Shown: one piece after another, positions 7,839 to 16,574 of the stretch
Numbering within the stretch: position 1 is the first letter of the stretch
Layout: each line of letters starts with the position of its first letter
Source of the DNA: Saccharomonospora glauca K62
GTDB taxonomy: Bacteria; Actinomycetota; Actinomycetes; Mycobacteriales; Pseudonocardiaceae
Length of the DNA stretch: 64,000 bases
Direction: 5' to 3'
NCBI RefSeq assembly: GCF_000243395.2
Contig: NZ_CM001484.1
Location: 2,073,202 to 2,137,201, forward strand
Notes under the pieces: model-generated
Seen by the model: only the letters and a program-made list of their open reading frames with translations
Databases searched by the model: none
Told to the model about the DNA's origin: nothing
Program-made: the position numbers and the translations under genes

Positions 7839-9128
7839 TCATCGGGACATGGCTAGCTTTTCCAAGTGGGGCACCAGTTCTCGCGGGGGCGGCATGGTGA
7901 GCATGTCGTCGCGCAGTGCCCTCGCGGCCACGCCGAAAGAGGGATCGTCCAGCAGCCGTGACAGATGTCGCCGAACCGCCTCCCCGGTGGCGTCAGTGTA
8001 GTATTCGCTGAGCCCGGCACGGCAGGCTTCGAGACGACGGCCCAGGATCGGAGTGTCGTGTTGTTCGGCTATCACGAGCTGGGGCACCGCTTCCAGCGCG
8101 ATGGTGTTCGTGGTGCCGAAACCGCCGTGATGGACGGCCGCGGCGCAGGTCGGGATCAGCAGCTGCAAGGGGACGAACTCCACGAGCCGGGCGTTGTCGG
8201 GAACATGGGTCAATTTCCGTTGTTCGGCGGCCGGCAACGTCGTCACGACCTCGATGTCGAGGTCGGCCAGGGAATTTAAGATCTCCTGCACGCTGATCGG
8301 ATAGCCGCCGAACTTCTCCGTGCTGAACTGACCGAGCGTCAGGCAGACGCGCGTCGTGGGGACCGGTTCCCGGAGCCAGTCGGGAGCCACCGACGTGCCG
8401 TTGTACGGAACGTATCGCATGGGAATGTGCCGCACGTCGGTGTCGAGCCGTAGCGGTGGGGCGTACTGATCGATCGTGAACTGCCCGACCACCAAAGACT
8501 CGGAGAAAACCACCCCGTGCTTGTCCGCGCACGCCGCGAGCCAGTCCCCGAACGGATCGTGCCGGTTTCCCTCCGGTTGCTCCGCGAGGAGTTTCAGGAA
8601 GTTCTGCCGGGTCCGGGCGAAGAAGTCGAGTGACCACAGTACCCGTCCATGGGCCGCGCCCACAGCTTCCGCGGCGATGGGCCCGCAATGGGTGGTGGGT
8701 TCCCAGATCACGAGATCGGGACGCCATTGCCGGGCGAAGTCCACCAGATCGTCGAGCATGGGCTCATTGATTATCCTGTACCAGGTCTTCAGGACGTCGG
8801 AATAACCGGATCGCAAGTATTCGAAATCTACGGATTCCAGCGGTTCGTCCGCTTTGTGGAATGGTGGCAGCTCGACACCGCGGATTCTGTTGAAAGCCTC
8901 CGGGTTGGCCTTGGCGAAACGCGGGGTGAGAAAACGACTCGAAACCTTCCACAGGTTGTGGTCCCGGCCCACCGGAACCGCCGTCAGGCCCGTTCCGGTG
9001 ATCACCTCGGTGAGCGCGGGCTGGCTGGCCACTCGCACCTCGTGACCGGCGGACGCCATCGCCCAAGCCAGCGGAACCATGGCGTGGAAGTGGGTCTTCT
9101 CCGAGTACGTGGCAAACAAGACACGCAT
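7839..9128 (-). CDS. Glycosyltransferase 1 (DesVII/EryCIII-like, GT1 family)
   Basis: 429 residues, GT-B fold. The N-terminus MRVLFATYSEKTHFHAMVPLAWA and VPVGRDHNLW are hallmarks of macrolide-type NDP-deoxysugar transferases. The C-terminal donor site reads TLGQFSTEKFGG...VEFVPLQLLIPTCAAAVHHGGFGTTNT with the conserved HHGG. The ATG at 9128 has GGAG 6 bp upstream; the longer frame to 9230 lacks homology and is rejected. Many relatives need a P450-like helper protein (DesVIII/EryCII type), and none is encoded nearby. It is most similar by eye to the copies at 34316 and 37857. The cluster box lies 19 bp upstream. Confidence 0.85.
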   Translation of the reverse strand: MRVLFATYSEKTHFHAMVPLAWAMASAGHEVRVASQPALTEVITGTGLTAVPVGRDHNLWKVSSRFLTPRFAKANPEAFNRIRGVELPPFHKADEPLESVDFEYLRSGYSDVLKTWYRIINEPMLDDLVDFARQWRPDLVIWEPTTHCGPIAAEAVGAAHGRVLWSLDFFARTRQNFLKLLAEQPEGNRHDPFGDWLAACADKHGVVFSESLVVGQFTIDQYAPPLRLDTDVRHIPMRYVPYNGTSVAPDWLREPVPTTRVCLTLGQFSTEKFGGYPISVQEILNSLADLDIEVVTTLPAAEQRKLTHVPDNARLVEFVPLQLLIPTCAAAVHHGGFGTTNTIALEAVPQLVIAEQHDTPILGRRLEACRAGLSEYYTDATGEAVRRHLSRLLDDPSFGVAARALRDDMLTMPPPRELVPHLEKLAMSR

Positions 9129-9434
9129 GTCTACTCCGTCGCTGATGTCTCGCCGGCGGGACGGGCCGGAAGCTCCGACTGGCTCGCCGCGCCCGTGATC
9201 GGGCCGCCTTATTCGGGGTGGTGGCGGCACCTCACCTCAAGGAGATGTGCGTTTCTTTCGAAGAGGCCTTCGGCGTCTTCCCGGTTTCCGGATTCCATCA
9301 TTCTTCGTGAATGGATTTCCGTGGCGCATGTGGTGGTCGTGAACACGAATCCGGTGGCGGCCATTATTGACCGAGAGCCACGGGTGTGTCATGTTCTCGA
9401 TGATATTTTTTCGGGTGAGTCACGGGGTGTCTCA
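9129..9434. promoter_or_regulatory. Divergent promoter region with box copy 2
   Basis: The 306-bp gap separates the glycosyltransferase (-) from the hot-dog/SDR gene (+). It holds the palindrome box GTCTCGCCGGCGGGAC at 9147-9162. It is locally AT-richer toward the + gene, where TTGACC (9367-9372), a 17-bp spacer and CATGTT (9390-9395) could form a promoter about 40 bp before the ATG. I see no gene in it. Box and promoter are read from sequence; regulation is inferred. Confidence 0.5.
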
Positions 9435-10934
9435 ATGAATGGTGTGATGATACGACTGGACACGGAGGACGTGAAACAGTTCGCCGAGGCGACCGGGGAC
9501 CGCAATCCCCAGTACCTCGATCACACCTACGCGCAACGGACGTCGTCGGGCGGGTGTGTGTTGCCCGGCGCGCTGGTCGTTCTCGCCGCGCTGTCCGTGA
9601 TCCCGGAACGGCGCCTGCGTGCCGCCTCCGGGTTGGTCGCGCGGTTCACGCGACCGTTGTTCCCCGGAAGGATCTACAGTGCCGCCCTGGTCGAGGAGGA
9701 GGGCGACCGGGCCGGGGTCGTGGTTCGCGAGGGTGAACTGCCGATGCTGAATTTCGAGTTGTCCGCGGGACCGTCGATCGCGGAAGCCGTGGTGCCGGTC
9801 AAACGCCCGACCTCCGTGGAGGCCGAGCCGTCGGCCGACTACGCCCCCGGTGAGATGTTCAACGGGGGGTACGGTGTGCTGTCCCCGGAGGCGCTTCGGG
9901 CCTTGGCCGACCGTCTCGGGGCGAAGGCGGCGCCGGACTCGTTGGTGGGAGCGCTCGGGTGGGCAAGCTGGTTTTTGGGGATGCGCGTGCCTGGGCGCGA
10001 CACCATCGTCGCCGGTATGCGGATCGGCCACGTCGAGTGTGCGGCCGAGAACGAGACGCGGTACACCGCCACCGTGAGGCAGGCCGACGCGCGAACGGGC
10101 GCGGTGGTGATCGACGTCGAGTGCCGGGGTGACGGCCGGGGCGTCGACATGGAGCTGCGGGCTTTCCGTCGTCATCGGGTGCCGACGCCGAACTGGGCTT
10201 CCGCGACCAGCGTGCTGCCTTGCAGCGAGCGATTGGCCGGGCACAACGTCCTCGTCGTGGGGGGAAGCCGGGGCATTGGGGCTTCCCTCGTCTCGGTGCT
10301 CGTGGCCCAAGGAGCCACGGTGTGGGCCACCCAGCGTGCCTCCGGGCCGGTCGAGGCGCTGAGGGCCGAGTTCGGGGAGGACCGAGTACGTCCGCTCGTG
10401 CTGGACGCGAGCGACCGGGACCTCGTGGCCGCCGGGGTCGACGTTCTCGTGCGAGCGGGAGTCCGGTTGGACGGACTGGTGCTGAGCGCCGGGCCCGCGG
10501 TGCTGGAGTCGAGCCTGCACCCGGACACGGTGACCAGCTTCCTCCAGTATGTCGACGTCAGCCTGGCCGTCGCCCTGAACCCGCTCACCGCGGTGCTGCC
10601 GCTGCTCAGGTCCGGCGCGTGGATCGTCTTTCTGTCCTCCGGCGCGGTCGACGACGTTCCCGCGCGCTATCCGCACTACTTCGTCGGGAAGTCGGCCCTG
10701 GAGGCGCTGGGCAGGTACTGTGCCATCCGGCACGAGGCCAGGGTGTTGCTGGCCAGGGCCCCGAAGATGTGGACGGATCTGTCGAACGGTCCGATGGGCG
10801 GCCGGGGGCTCGTACCGCCCGCGCGGGTCGCTTCGACGATCACCGCCTGGGTCCTCGGCGATCTTCCCGCCGACGACACCGGTGTGACCGTGCTGTCCCC
10901 CCGAGAGCTCAGCGACTGGACACCGGTCGGCTGA
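9435..10934 (+). CDS. Fused MaoC-like hot-dog dehydratase and short-chain ketoreductase
   Basis: A 499-residue two-part protein. Residues 1-~250 look like a double hot-dog MaoC/R-hydratase unit, with GDRNPQYLDHTYA matching the D-x-N-P-x-H site. Asp22, Asn24 and Pro25 are kept, but the catalytic His position is Tyr27. Residues 271-499 form an SDR domain: NVLVVGGSRGIGASL binds NAD(P)H, Ser lies in IVFLSSGAV, and Tyr415-x3-Lys419 lies in HYFVGK. Such pairs reduce a 3-ketoacyl thioester and dehydrate the alcohol. No ketosynthase is present in the window, so the acyl substrate is unclear; the free carrier protein at 16229 is a candidate carrier. The start is an ATG without a clear ribosome-binding site; a downstream ATG at 9447 is possible. 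It is transcribed alone. Confidence 0.7.
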   Translation: MNGVMIRLDTEDVKQFAEATGDRNPQYLDHTYAQRTSSGGCVLPGALVVLAALSVIPERRLRAASGLVARFTRPLFPGRIYSAALVEEEGDRAGVVVREGELPMLNFELSAGPSIAEAVVPVKRPTSVEAEPSADYAPGEMFNGGYGVLSPEALRALADRLGAKAAPDSLVGALGWASWFLGMRVPGRDTIVAGMRIGHVECAAENETRYTATVRQADARTGAVVIDVECRGDGRGVDMELRAFRRHRVPTPNWASATSVLPCSERLAGHNVLVVGGSRGIGASLVSVLVAQGATVWATQRASGPVEALRAEFGEDRVRPLVLDASDRDLVAAGVDVLVRAGVRLDGLVLSAGPAVLESSLHPDTVTSFLQYVDVSLAVALNPLTAVLPLLRSGAWIVFLSSGAVDDVPARYPHYFVGKSALEALGRYCAIRHEARVLLARAPKMWTDLSNGPMGGRGLVPPARVASTITAWVLGDLPADDTGVTVLSPRELSDWTPVG

Positions 10935-10975
10935 CGTCCCGGTCCCCGAGGCGCCTCGCGCTCGTTCGACGACGG

Positions 10976-11968
10976 TCAGATCTTCTGCACGGATGCGGCG
11001 TCGCGAATCCGGTCGATGAGTTCCGCCTGGGCCAGCGTGCCCGTGTGGTGCGGCTCCAGGTCCACGCCCTCCAACACGGCGTCGACGAAGAACGCGAGCA
11101 CATTGGCGAACTGATGGTCCGGGGGAAGAACCCGCTCCTCACGGTAGTCCTGCCGCTCGATGCGGACCACGGGCTGGTACGACTCCGGCGGAGTGAACGC
11201 CCGGTCGAGGAACAGCCGCCCGGTGCTGCCCCGAAGCTCGTAATGGGTGCGGTAGGAGTGCTCCATCCCGAAGCTCAACTGAGCCGGGATACCGGTCGTG
11301 GTGGCCAACAGGATGCTGCCGGACATCACCACGTTGGTCACGGTGTCGTACCGGAATACCGCTCCGACGACGTCGAGGCCGTGGCCGAGGAAGTGCAGGG
11401 CCGCCCGCACCGGGTAACCACCGAAGTCCAGGAACGCGCCGCCTCCGACGTCCTGCTGGTAGCGGATGTCGCCCTCGGGCTTGGGTGGGATGGTGAAGTC
11501 GCTGGCGAAACCGCGAATTTCGCCGATGGCGCCCGCGTCGAGTAGCGCGCGCACGGCGGCGTGCTGGGAGTGGTGCAGGAACATGTAGTTCTCCAACAGC
11601 ACCAGTCCGCGTTCCTTGGCCAGTTCGAGCAACCTGGCGGTGTCGGCGAGGCTCGCCGTCATCGGTTTCTCGACGAGGACGTGCTTGCCCGCCAGAAGAG
11701 TCGTCTCGACCCATTCGGCGTGCATGAGCGCCGGCAACGGGATGTAGACCGCGTCGACGTCCGGGCTGTCCAGCAACCGTTCGTATCCGGTGATCGGTCG
11801 TCCCCCGAACCGTGCGGTGAACTTCGCGGCCTTCGCGGCACGTCGGCTCGCGATGGCGACGACGTCGATGGAGGGATTGGCGACCATCGCGGGGAGAGTG
11901 CGCCGCCAGGCGATGTCCGCGCATCCCAACACGCCCATACGCAGTCGTGGGGCGTTCGCTGAATTCAT
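10976..11968 (-). CDS. NDP-hexose 3-ketoreductase (Gfo/Idh/MocA family)
   Basis: 330 residues with an N-terminal Rossmann motif MGVLGCADIAWRRTLPA, the nicotinamide-site EKP motif in HVLVEKPMT, and a C-terminal domain with DIRYQQDVGGGAFLDFGGYPV. It matches sugar-nucleotide 3-ketoreductases that follow the 2,3-dehydratase in 2,6-dideoxysugar pathways, reducing the C-3 ketone with NADPH. It is the last gene of the minus-strand sugar operon, 57 bp after the epimerase gene. The stereochemistry of its product cannot be read from sequence. Confidence 0.82.
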   Translation of the reverse strand: MNSANAPRLRMGVLGCADIAWRRTLPAMVANPSIDVVAIASRRAAKAAKFTARFGGRPITGYERLLDSPDVDAVYIPLPALMHAEWVETTLLAGKHVLVEKPMTASLADTARLLELAKERGLVLLENYMFLHHSQHAAVRALLDAGAIGEIRGFASDFTIPPKPEGDIRYQQDVGGGAFLDFGGYPVRAALHFLGHGLDVVGAVFRYDTVTNVVMSGSILLATTTGIPAQLSFGMEHSYRTHYELRGSTGRLFLDRAFTPPESYQPVVRIERQDYREERVLPPDHQFANVLAFFVDAVLEGVDLEPHHTGTLAQAELIDRIRDAASVQKI

Positions 11969-12025
11969 CTCGACAGAACTCCGCTCGGTTGTGAGGACGA
12001 GGCGCCGGTGACGCGACGATCGTGG

Positions 12026-12637
12026 TCAGAGGTCGTTCAAGCGCTCGTAGTGCGCCAGTGTGGATCGATAGTGGGGAAGCAGACCGGCCGCCGCGGCGGC
12101 GGACAAGGTGGGAGCCGCAGCGTCCTTGGCGGACATCACGGGCTCGCCGGAGAGCTTCCACGGAATGCCGAGCTCCGGGTCGAGTGGGTTGATCTCCAGC
12201 ATCGTGCCGTGCTGGTACGCCTCGGAGCAGACGAAGGTCACACAGGTGTCGTCGGTCAGGGCCTGGAACGCGTGACCGATCCCGTCGGACAGATACAGGG
12301 CCGTGCCCTGCCCGGCTTGCTGGTGGAAGACCTCGTAGCGACCGAAGGTGGGCGACCCGGTACGCAGGTCCACGGCCACGTCGAGAATTTCCCCTCGCAC
12401 GCAGGTCACGAGTTTGGCCTGCCCCGGCGGAAGCAACGTGCCGTGGATGCCACGGATGGTGTCGCGGCAGCTTATCGAGTAGTGGAACTGTCCCATTCGG
12501 AACGGGTACCCGATCGCCTCGGAGAGGTCGTCGCTGCGGAACGCCTCGTAGAAGAACCCTCGTCGGTCGAAGTGACGTTGTGCCCGGAGGTGGAACGCGT
12601 TGGGCAGTGATGTCTCGGTGATCGTCAAGCTACTCAT
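12026..12637 (-). CDS. dTDP-4-keto-6-deoxyhexose 3,5-epimerase (RmlC family)
   Basis: A 203-residue cupin-type epimerase. The catalytic His is in TIRGIHG and the conserved Tyr/His block is TALYLSDGIGHAFQALTDDT. Typical family context PGQAKLVTCVRGEILDVAVDLR is present. It inverts C-5, and usually C-3, of the 4-keto sugar, moving the pathway to L-sugars. It lies between the 2,3-dehydratase and 3-ketoreductase genes on the minus strand, 34 bp from the former. Confidence 0.88.
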   Translation of the reverse strand: MSSLTITETSLPNAFHLRAQRHFDRRGFFYEAFRSDDLSEAIGYPFRMGQFHYSISCRDTIRGIHGTLLPPGQAKLVTCVRGEILDVAVDLRTGSPTFGRYEVFHQQAGQGTALYLSDGIGHAFQALTDDTCVTFVCSEAYQHGTMLEINPLDPELGIPWKLSGEPVMSAKDAAAPTLSAAAAAGLLPHYRSTLAHYERLNDL

Positions 12638-12671
12638 GTCGGCCTGGCTCTCCGAAGCGGGAGGGAACGGG

Positions 12672-14072
12672 TCAGTACAGGGAGTGCAGACACGCCAGCA
12701 GACTGCGGGCCTCGATGTTGAGGTAGTGGCCGTGCCTGAGAAGGTCCATCAGCTGACGTACGGTCATCCAGCGGAAGTTCGGTGGTGGTTCGGCGGGCAC
12801 GTCCTCGCCGACCTCGATGATCTGGTAACGGGTCAACGCTTCGTAGAAACGTCCGCCCTCCTCGGAGAGAACCTGGTCGTAGTGCACTCGAACGTCCGGG
12901 GAACTCAAGGAGTGGCGAAGAAAGTCCTCGTGCACGGAGGAGAGTTCCTCGCCGGGGAGCAGGTGCACCGTCGGTGCCATCTCCACGAGGTCCATCAGGC
13001 CGTACTCGGGACGCGCCTGGACCAGTACGTGCAGCACTCCGTCGAATTGCCTCACCAGGAAGACCGCTCGTCCTTCCCCGCGAGGGAACAGCAACGGCTG
13101 CGTCCACCGTTTCACCTCGCGGGTTCCGGCTTCGACCGCGACCGCGATGATGCGGAAATGACGTTGGTGCTCGTCGCTGATCTCCTCCTCGCCGCGAATC
13201 CAGCCGGTCACCTTCGACAGCGGAGTCAGGCGTGCGGTCCAGTCGCAGCGAGTCTTGGCATCGGTGAACCAACTGAGGATCTCGCCGGTCGTGTGGCGAG
13301 CTCCGCCGGCGCCGCCCCCGCTGCGGCAGGAACGGATGAGCGCGGCGGTGAACTCGTCCCCGGAGTCGGTCCCACTCGGCTCGAACGGAAAACAGGACAG
13401 CACCGTACGGGCGTCCATGTTGATGAGATTGTCGATCCTGCTCAACTCGCGAAGTTGGGCGAGACTGAGCCAGCAGTAGTCCTCGTGCAGCGGGATGTCC
13501 TCGGTGACCTGCACGACCATGTTCCGGTTCCGCTTGCGCCAGAACCAGGCGCCCTGCTCCGACTGCAGCACGTCGACCAACACCTTCCCCCGGCGATGGC
13601 CAAGGAAGTACTCCAGGTACCTCGTCGCCGCACCTCGGTGGACGCGCGTGTAGTTGCTCCGCGTGGCCTGCACGGTGGGAGAGAGCTGGAGTGTGTTGAC
13701 GTTGCCCGGCTCCATCTTCGCCTGCATGAGACAGTGCAGGACGCCGTCGAACTCCTTGACGATGATCCCGAGGACGCCGATCTCCGGTTGGTTGATGACG
13801 GGCTGCGACCAGATGTCGAGACCATCGGTGCGGACCTGGAGCCCCTCGACGGTGAAGAACTTGCCGCTGGAGTGCACGAGGTTTCCCGTGTCGTCGTCGA
13901 AGGCCCAGGCATCCAGCTCCGGGAAGGAAATGCGCTCGACGGAGAAGTGGCTGGCTCGGTGACGTTGGGCCCACCACGCGTGGAACTGGTCGAGTGAGGA
14001 GCCGGGGAGGAGTCCCGGCGTCGCCGAGCGGCCGTCGTCCCGCGGTGGTGAGGTGATGAGTCGCTCCCTCAC
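12672..14072 (-). CDS. NDP-hexose 2,3-dehydratase (EvaA/TylCVI type)
   Basis: 466 residues starting at a GTG preceded by AGGAGGG at 6 bp; the upstream in-frame start at 14117 has no such site. The protein has the internally duplicated architecture of this family: two halves with related blocks (VINQPEIGVLGIIVKEFDGVLHCLMQAK... and LFPRGEGRAVFLVRQFDGVLHVLVQAR...; WFWRKRNRN and SEEGGRFYEA). The enzyme removes the 2-hydroxyl of a 4-keto-6-deoxy sugar, giving the 3,4-diketo intermediate. Its presence commits the cluster to 2-deoxysugars. Confidence 0.88.
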   Translation of the reverse strand: MRERLITSPPRDDGRSATPGLLPGSSLDQFHAWWAQRHRASHFSVERISFPELDAWAFDDDTGNLVHSSGKFFTVEGLQVRTDGLDIWSQPVINQPEIGVLGIIVKEFDGVLHCLMQAKMEPGNVNTLQLSPTVQATRSNYTRVHRGAATRYLEYFLGHRRGKVLVDVLQSEQGAWFWRKRNRNMVVQVTEDIPLHEDYCWLSLAQLRELSRIDNLINMDARTVLSCFPFEPSGTDSGDEFTAALIRSCRSGGGAGGARHTTGEILSWFTDAKTRCDWTARLTPLSKVTGWIRGEEEISDEHQRHFRIIAVAVEAGTREVKRWTQPLLFPRGEGRAVFLVRQFDGVLHVLVQARPEYGLMDLVEMAPTVHLLPGEELSSVHEDFLRHSLSSPDVRVHYDQVLSEEGGRFYEALTRYQIIEVGEDVPAEPPPNFRWMTVRQLMDLLRHGHYLNIEARSLLACLHSLY

Positions 14073-14130
14073 GATGTTCCCTCCTGTCCTCGCGGCGCCG
14101 CGACGGGCCGGTGGCACGTGATGGCTGGGG

Positions 14131-15240
14131 TCAGAGCGTGGCCAGTACCCGATGGAGTGTGTCGATCACGCGTTCCTGCTCGCTGTCGCCGAGCGAGGGA
14201 TACATGGGAAGCGAGAAGATCTGGTCGGCCGTGTTCTCCGTGACCGGAAGCGAGCCTTTGCCGTAGCCGAGGTGGGCGAATCCGGACTGAGTGTGTACCG
14301 GCCACGGATAGCTGATGTTCAGTGAGATGTCGTGCTTCTTCAGCTCCGCGATGATGCGGTCCCGTGCCGGGTGCCGCACGACGTACACGTAGTAGACGTG
14401 CTCGTTGCCGGGCGCCACGGTCGGAGTGATCAGTTCGGTTCCGGCGAACGCCTCCGCGTAGCGGGCGGCGATGGTACGGCGGCGGGCGATGTAGTCGCCG
14501 AGCCTCGTGAGCTTGCGCCGGAGGATCTCCGCCTGTACCTCGTCGAGCCTGCTGTTGTAGCCGGGGGTCTCGACCACGTAGTAGACGCTTTCCATTCCGT
14601 AGTAACGGAGGCGACGGAGCCGGGCGTCGGTCTCCGCGTCGTTGCTCAGTACGGCGCCACCGTCGCCGTACGCGCCGAGGACCTTGGTGGGGTAGAAGGA
14701 GTACGCGGCGCAGTCCCCCATCGATCCCGCAATCCGGCCGTGATAGGTGGCTCCGTGAGCCTGGGCGCAGTCCTCCAGTATGGGAAGTCCGTGCTTGCTC
14801 GCGATGGCGCGAAGAGCGTCCATGTCCACGCACTGCCCGTAGAGGTGGACGGGCAGCAGGCATTTCGTCCGTTCCGTGATGACGGACTCCACCTGGTCGA
14901 CGTTCATGAGGTACGTGTCCGGATGCACGTCGACGAAGACGGGGGTCGCGCCCACCGCGTCGATGGCGAGCACGGTGGGGGCCGCGGTGTTCGACACGGT
15001 GATGACTTCGTCGCCCGCGCCGATGCCGAGTGCTCGTAGTGCCAGCACGATGGCGTTGGTGCCGTTGTCCACCCCTACGCAGTGGGGAACACCGTGATAC
15101 GCGGCGAACTCGCGTTCGAACGCCTTCACACTCTCTCCGAGAATGAGCCGCCCGGAACGGAAAACTGTCTCGACGGCATCCATGATGTCGTCCCGCTCTT
15201 TTTCGAACTCGGGAAGGTAACCCCAGACCGACAAGGTCAT
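14131..15240 (-). CDS. DegT/DnrJ/EryC1 sugar aminotransferase
   Basis: 369 residues, PLP-dependent fold type I. The cofactor Lys lies in [27 protein letters not shown] carries the PLP-binding Asp, and [19 protein letters not shown] is a family signature. It transfers an amino group to a keto sugar, most likely at C-3 in this gene set (EvaB/DesV type), although C-4 cannot be excluded. It pairs with the N-methyltransferase at 32304 to give a dimethylamino sugar. It sits between the GNAT gene (39 bp gap) and the 2,3-dehydratase gene. Confidence 0.85.
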   Translation of the reverse strand: MTLSVWGYLPEFEKERDDIMDAVETVFRSGRLILGESVKAFEREFAAYHGVPHCVGVDNGTNAIVLALRALGIGAGDEVITVSNTAAPTVLAIDAVGATPVFVDVHPDTYLMNVDQVESVITERTKCLLPVHLYGQCVDMDALRAIASKHGLPILEDCAQAHGATYHGRIAGSMGDCAAYSFYPTKVLGAYGDGGAVLSNDAETDARLRRLRYYGMESVYYVVETPGYNSRLDEVQAEILRRKLTRLGDYIARRRTIAARYAEAFAGTELITPTVAPGNEHVYYVYVVRHPARDRIIAELKKHDISLNISYPWPVHTQSGFAHLGYGKGSLPVTENTADQIFSLPMYPSLGDSEQERVIDTLHRVLATL

Positions 15241-15279
15241 TTCGGTGTCTCACTCCCTGTGGGGAATATCGAGGGCCGG

Positions 15280-15933
15280 TCAGACGAGCTGTTTGAGGAG
15301 ATCCACTCCGAGCACGTTCCAGTCTTCGCGGTGGATGGCCAGAACCGTGACGTCCCAGGTGCAGCCGTGAAAGAAGACGTGATCCCGCAGGACGGCCTCC
15401 TCCCGCACCATCGCCGTGTGTTCCTCACCGAAGGCGAGGGACTCCACGCCCGACCTGGTGACGTGAAAGTACACCTTTCTGATACGCCACATCGAGAACG
15501 CGAAGTTCGTGGTCAAGGCCGTGGCATCGCGGACGATCCCGGAGGGCTGGTCCGTGCGGACGTTGACCTCGACCCGCACGTGACCGGCGGGGTTCGGCTC
15601 CGAGATGGTGGCGAGTCCCACGAGTTCGTCCGTCTCCTTGAGGCGAACCAGAAAGTACGCCGCCATCCCACGACCGAACCCGGAGACGAATTGGTCGATC
15701 GTGGGAAGCCCGCCGTGTCCCATCCGGAACAGCAGCTCGTAGGCCGCCGGCGCGTCGGAGGCCGAGGCGGGGCAGAGGGAGATCCGTCGTGATTCGGTAT
15801 GCGGGTACAGCATGGGGAGAAAGACCCTCGCTTCACGGTTGGGGACCGGGCGGTCGAAAGGCGGCTCCACAATGGCCGCCGAGGCGGGAAACAGCCCGTT
15901 CGGAAAGTAGTTTTCGCTTACTGTCGGAGTCAA
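15280..15933 (-). CDS. GNAT-family N-acetyltransferase-like protein 2
   Basis: Up to 217 residues from TTG at 15933; an internal ATG at 15813 would give 177. Similarity to the paralogue at 520 (RVFLP versus RVIFP, then RR[IV].LCPASA) seems to reach upstream of that ATG, so a longer start is favoured, though no ribosome-binding site is clear. A GNAT-like core is visible: DELVGLATISEPNPAGHVRVEVNVRTDQPSGIVRDAT followed by WRIRKVYFHV. It is first in the sugar operon, so it may acylate an amino sugar or a peptide amine. The cluster box lies 30 bp upstream. Substrate unknown. Confidence 0.58.
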   Translation of the reverse strand: MTPTVSENYFPNGLFPASAAIVEPPFDRPVPNREARVFLPMLYPHTESRRISLCPASASDAPAAYELLFRMGHGGLPTIDQFVSGFGRGMAAYFLVRLKETDELVGLATISEPNPAGHVRVEVNVRTDQPSGIVRDATALTTNFAFSMWRIRKVYFHVTRSGVESLAFGEEHTAMVREEAVLRDHVFFHGCTWDVTVLAIHREDWNVLGVDLLKQLV

Positions 15934-15962
15934 GGAACCGGGGTGGAAACGACGTCGGGAAC

Positions 15963-16023
15963 GTCCCGCCAGCGGGACGACGGACGACGAGGCCGAGGTC
16001 GTCGCCGTCTCGCCGGCGGGGAC
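15963..16023. promoter_or_regulatory. Cluster palindrome boxes, copies 3 and 4
   Basis: GTCCCGCCAGCGGGAC (15963-15978) and GTCTCGCCGGCGGGGAC (16007-16023, one extra G) lie 28 bp apart. They occupy the 295-bp divergent gap between the sugar operon (-) and the main NRPS operon (+). Only this gap has two copies, fitting joint control of the two largest transcription units. Operator role is inferred. Confidence 0.55.
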
Positions 16024-16133
16024 CGGAAACCGAGGTCTTTCGGGGATTCCGCGGAAACCTTGCCCGGCGGCGGATACGTGGTTACTGTCGTCCGGGTTCC
16101 GAATCCGGATAAGGATCCCGGAAATTCATTGCC

Positions 16134-16147
16134 GCCAATCGATTGGC
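16134..16147. promoter_or_regulatory. 14-bp palindrome upstream of NRPS operon
   Basis: GCCAATCGATTGGC is a perfect palindrome about 80 bp upstream of the carrier-protein start. It is unlike the cluster box and was not noticed elsewhere. It may be a second operator; there is no further support. Confidence 0.25.
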
Positions 16148-16228
16148 TGACGGTCCCCGAGACAACGGGTTCGTAATCGGAATCGTCTTTTCCCGACGGG
16201 TCCGTCGGACGAGGAGTGTGGGTAAACC

Positions 16229-16552
16229 ATGTCGGAGAACGACCGGGTACTGGTCGACGCACTCACGGATCTGGTGCGCCGTACCGCGTACCAGATCTGT
16301 GGTGAGCAACCGGGTGTACCCCAGCCGGAGCAGCTCAGCGATCTCGACTCCTTCTCGGTCGTCCAGGTGTTGCTCGAACTCGAGAAGTCGACCGAGCTGA
16401 TGTTGCTGGAGGAGCTGGGCTCCTTCCGTGGCAGTACGTTCGAGGAACTGGCCGAGAACATCGTCGAGATCGCGCGTGACCGGAACGCGACCCCCGAGCT
16501 CGCCGGACGGGTACGTGACCTCGCGTCCTCGGACCAGGCGCCCTCGGCCTGA
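16229..16552 (+). CDS. Free-standing acyl/peptidyl carrier protein
   Basis: A 107-residue acidic helical protein with LSDLDSFSVVQVLLELEKS. Ser41 in the DSF motif is the expected phosphopantetheine attachment site (usual form DSL). Helix 2 and the spacing fit carrier proteins. It begins the NRPS operon, 22 bp before the diaminopropionate synthase gene. A discrete carrier next to an NRPS whose first module lacks a C domain suggests it holds a separately activated acyl group (for example from the ligase at 1206) or a tailored amino acid. Partner is inferred. Confidence 0.75.
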   Translation: MSENDRVLVDALTDLVRRTAYQICGEQPGVPQPEQLSDLDSFSVVQVLLELEKSTELMLLEELGSFRGSTFEELAENIVEIARDRNATPELAGRVRDLASSDQAPSA

Positions 16553-16574
16553 CGACACCGGTGCGGTCGACGCG

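Noticed and set aside
8649-9434. N-terminal extension of the hot-dog/SDR protein to 761 residues
   Set aside because: The extension is antisense to glycosyltransferase 1 and crosses the divergent promoter region; homology begins only at 9435.
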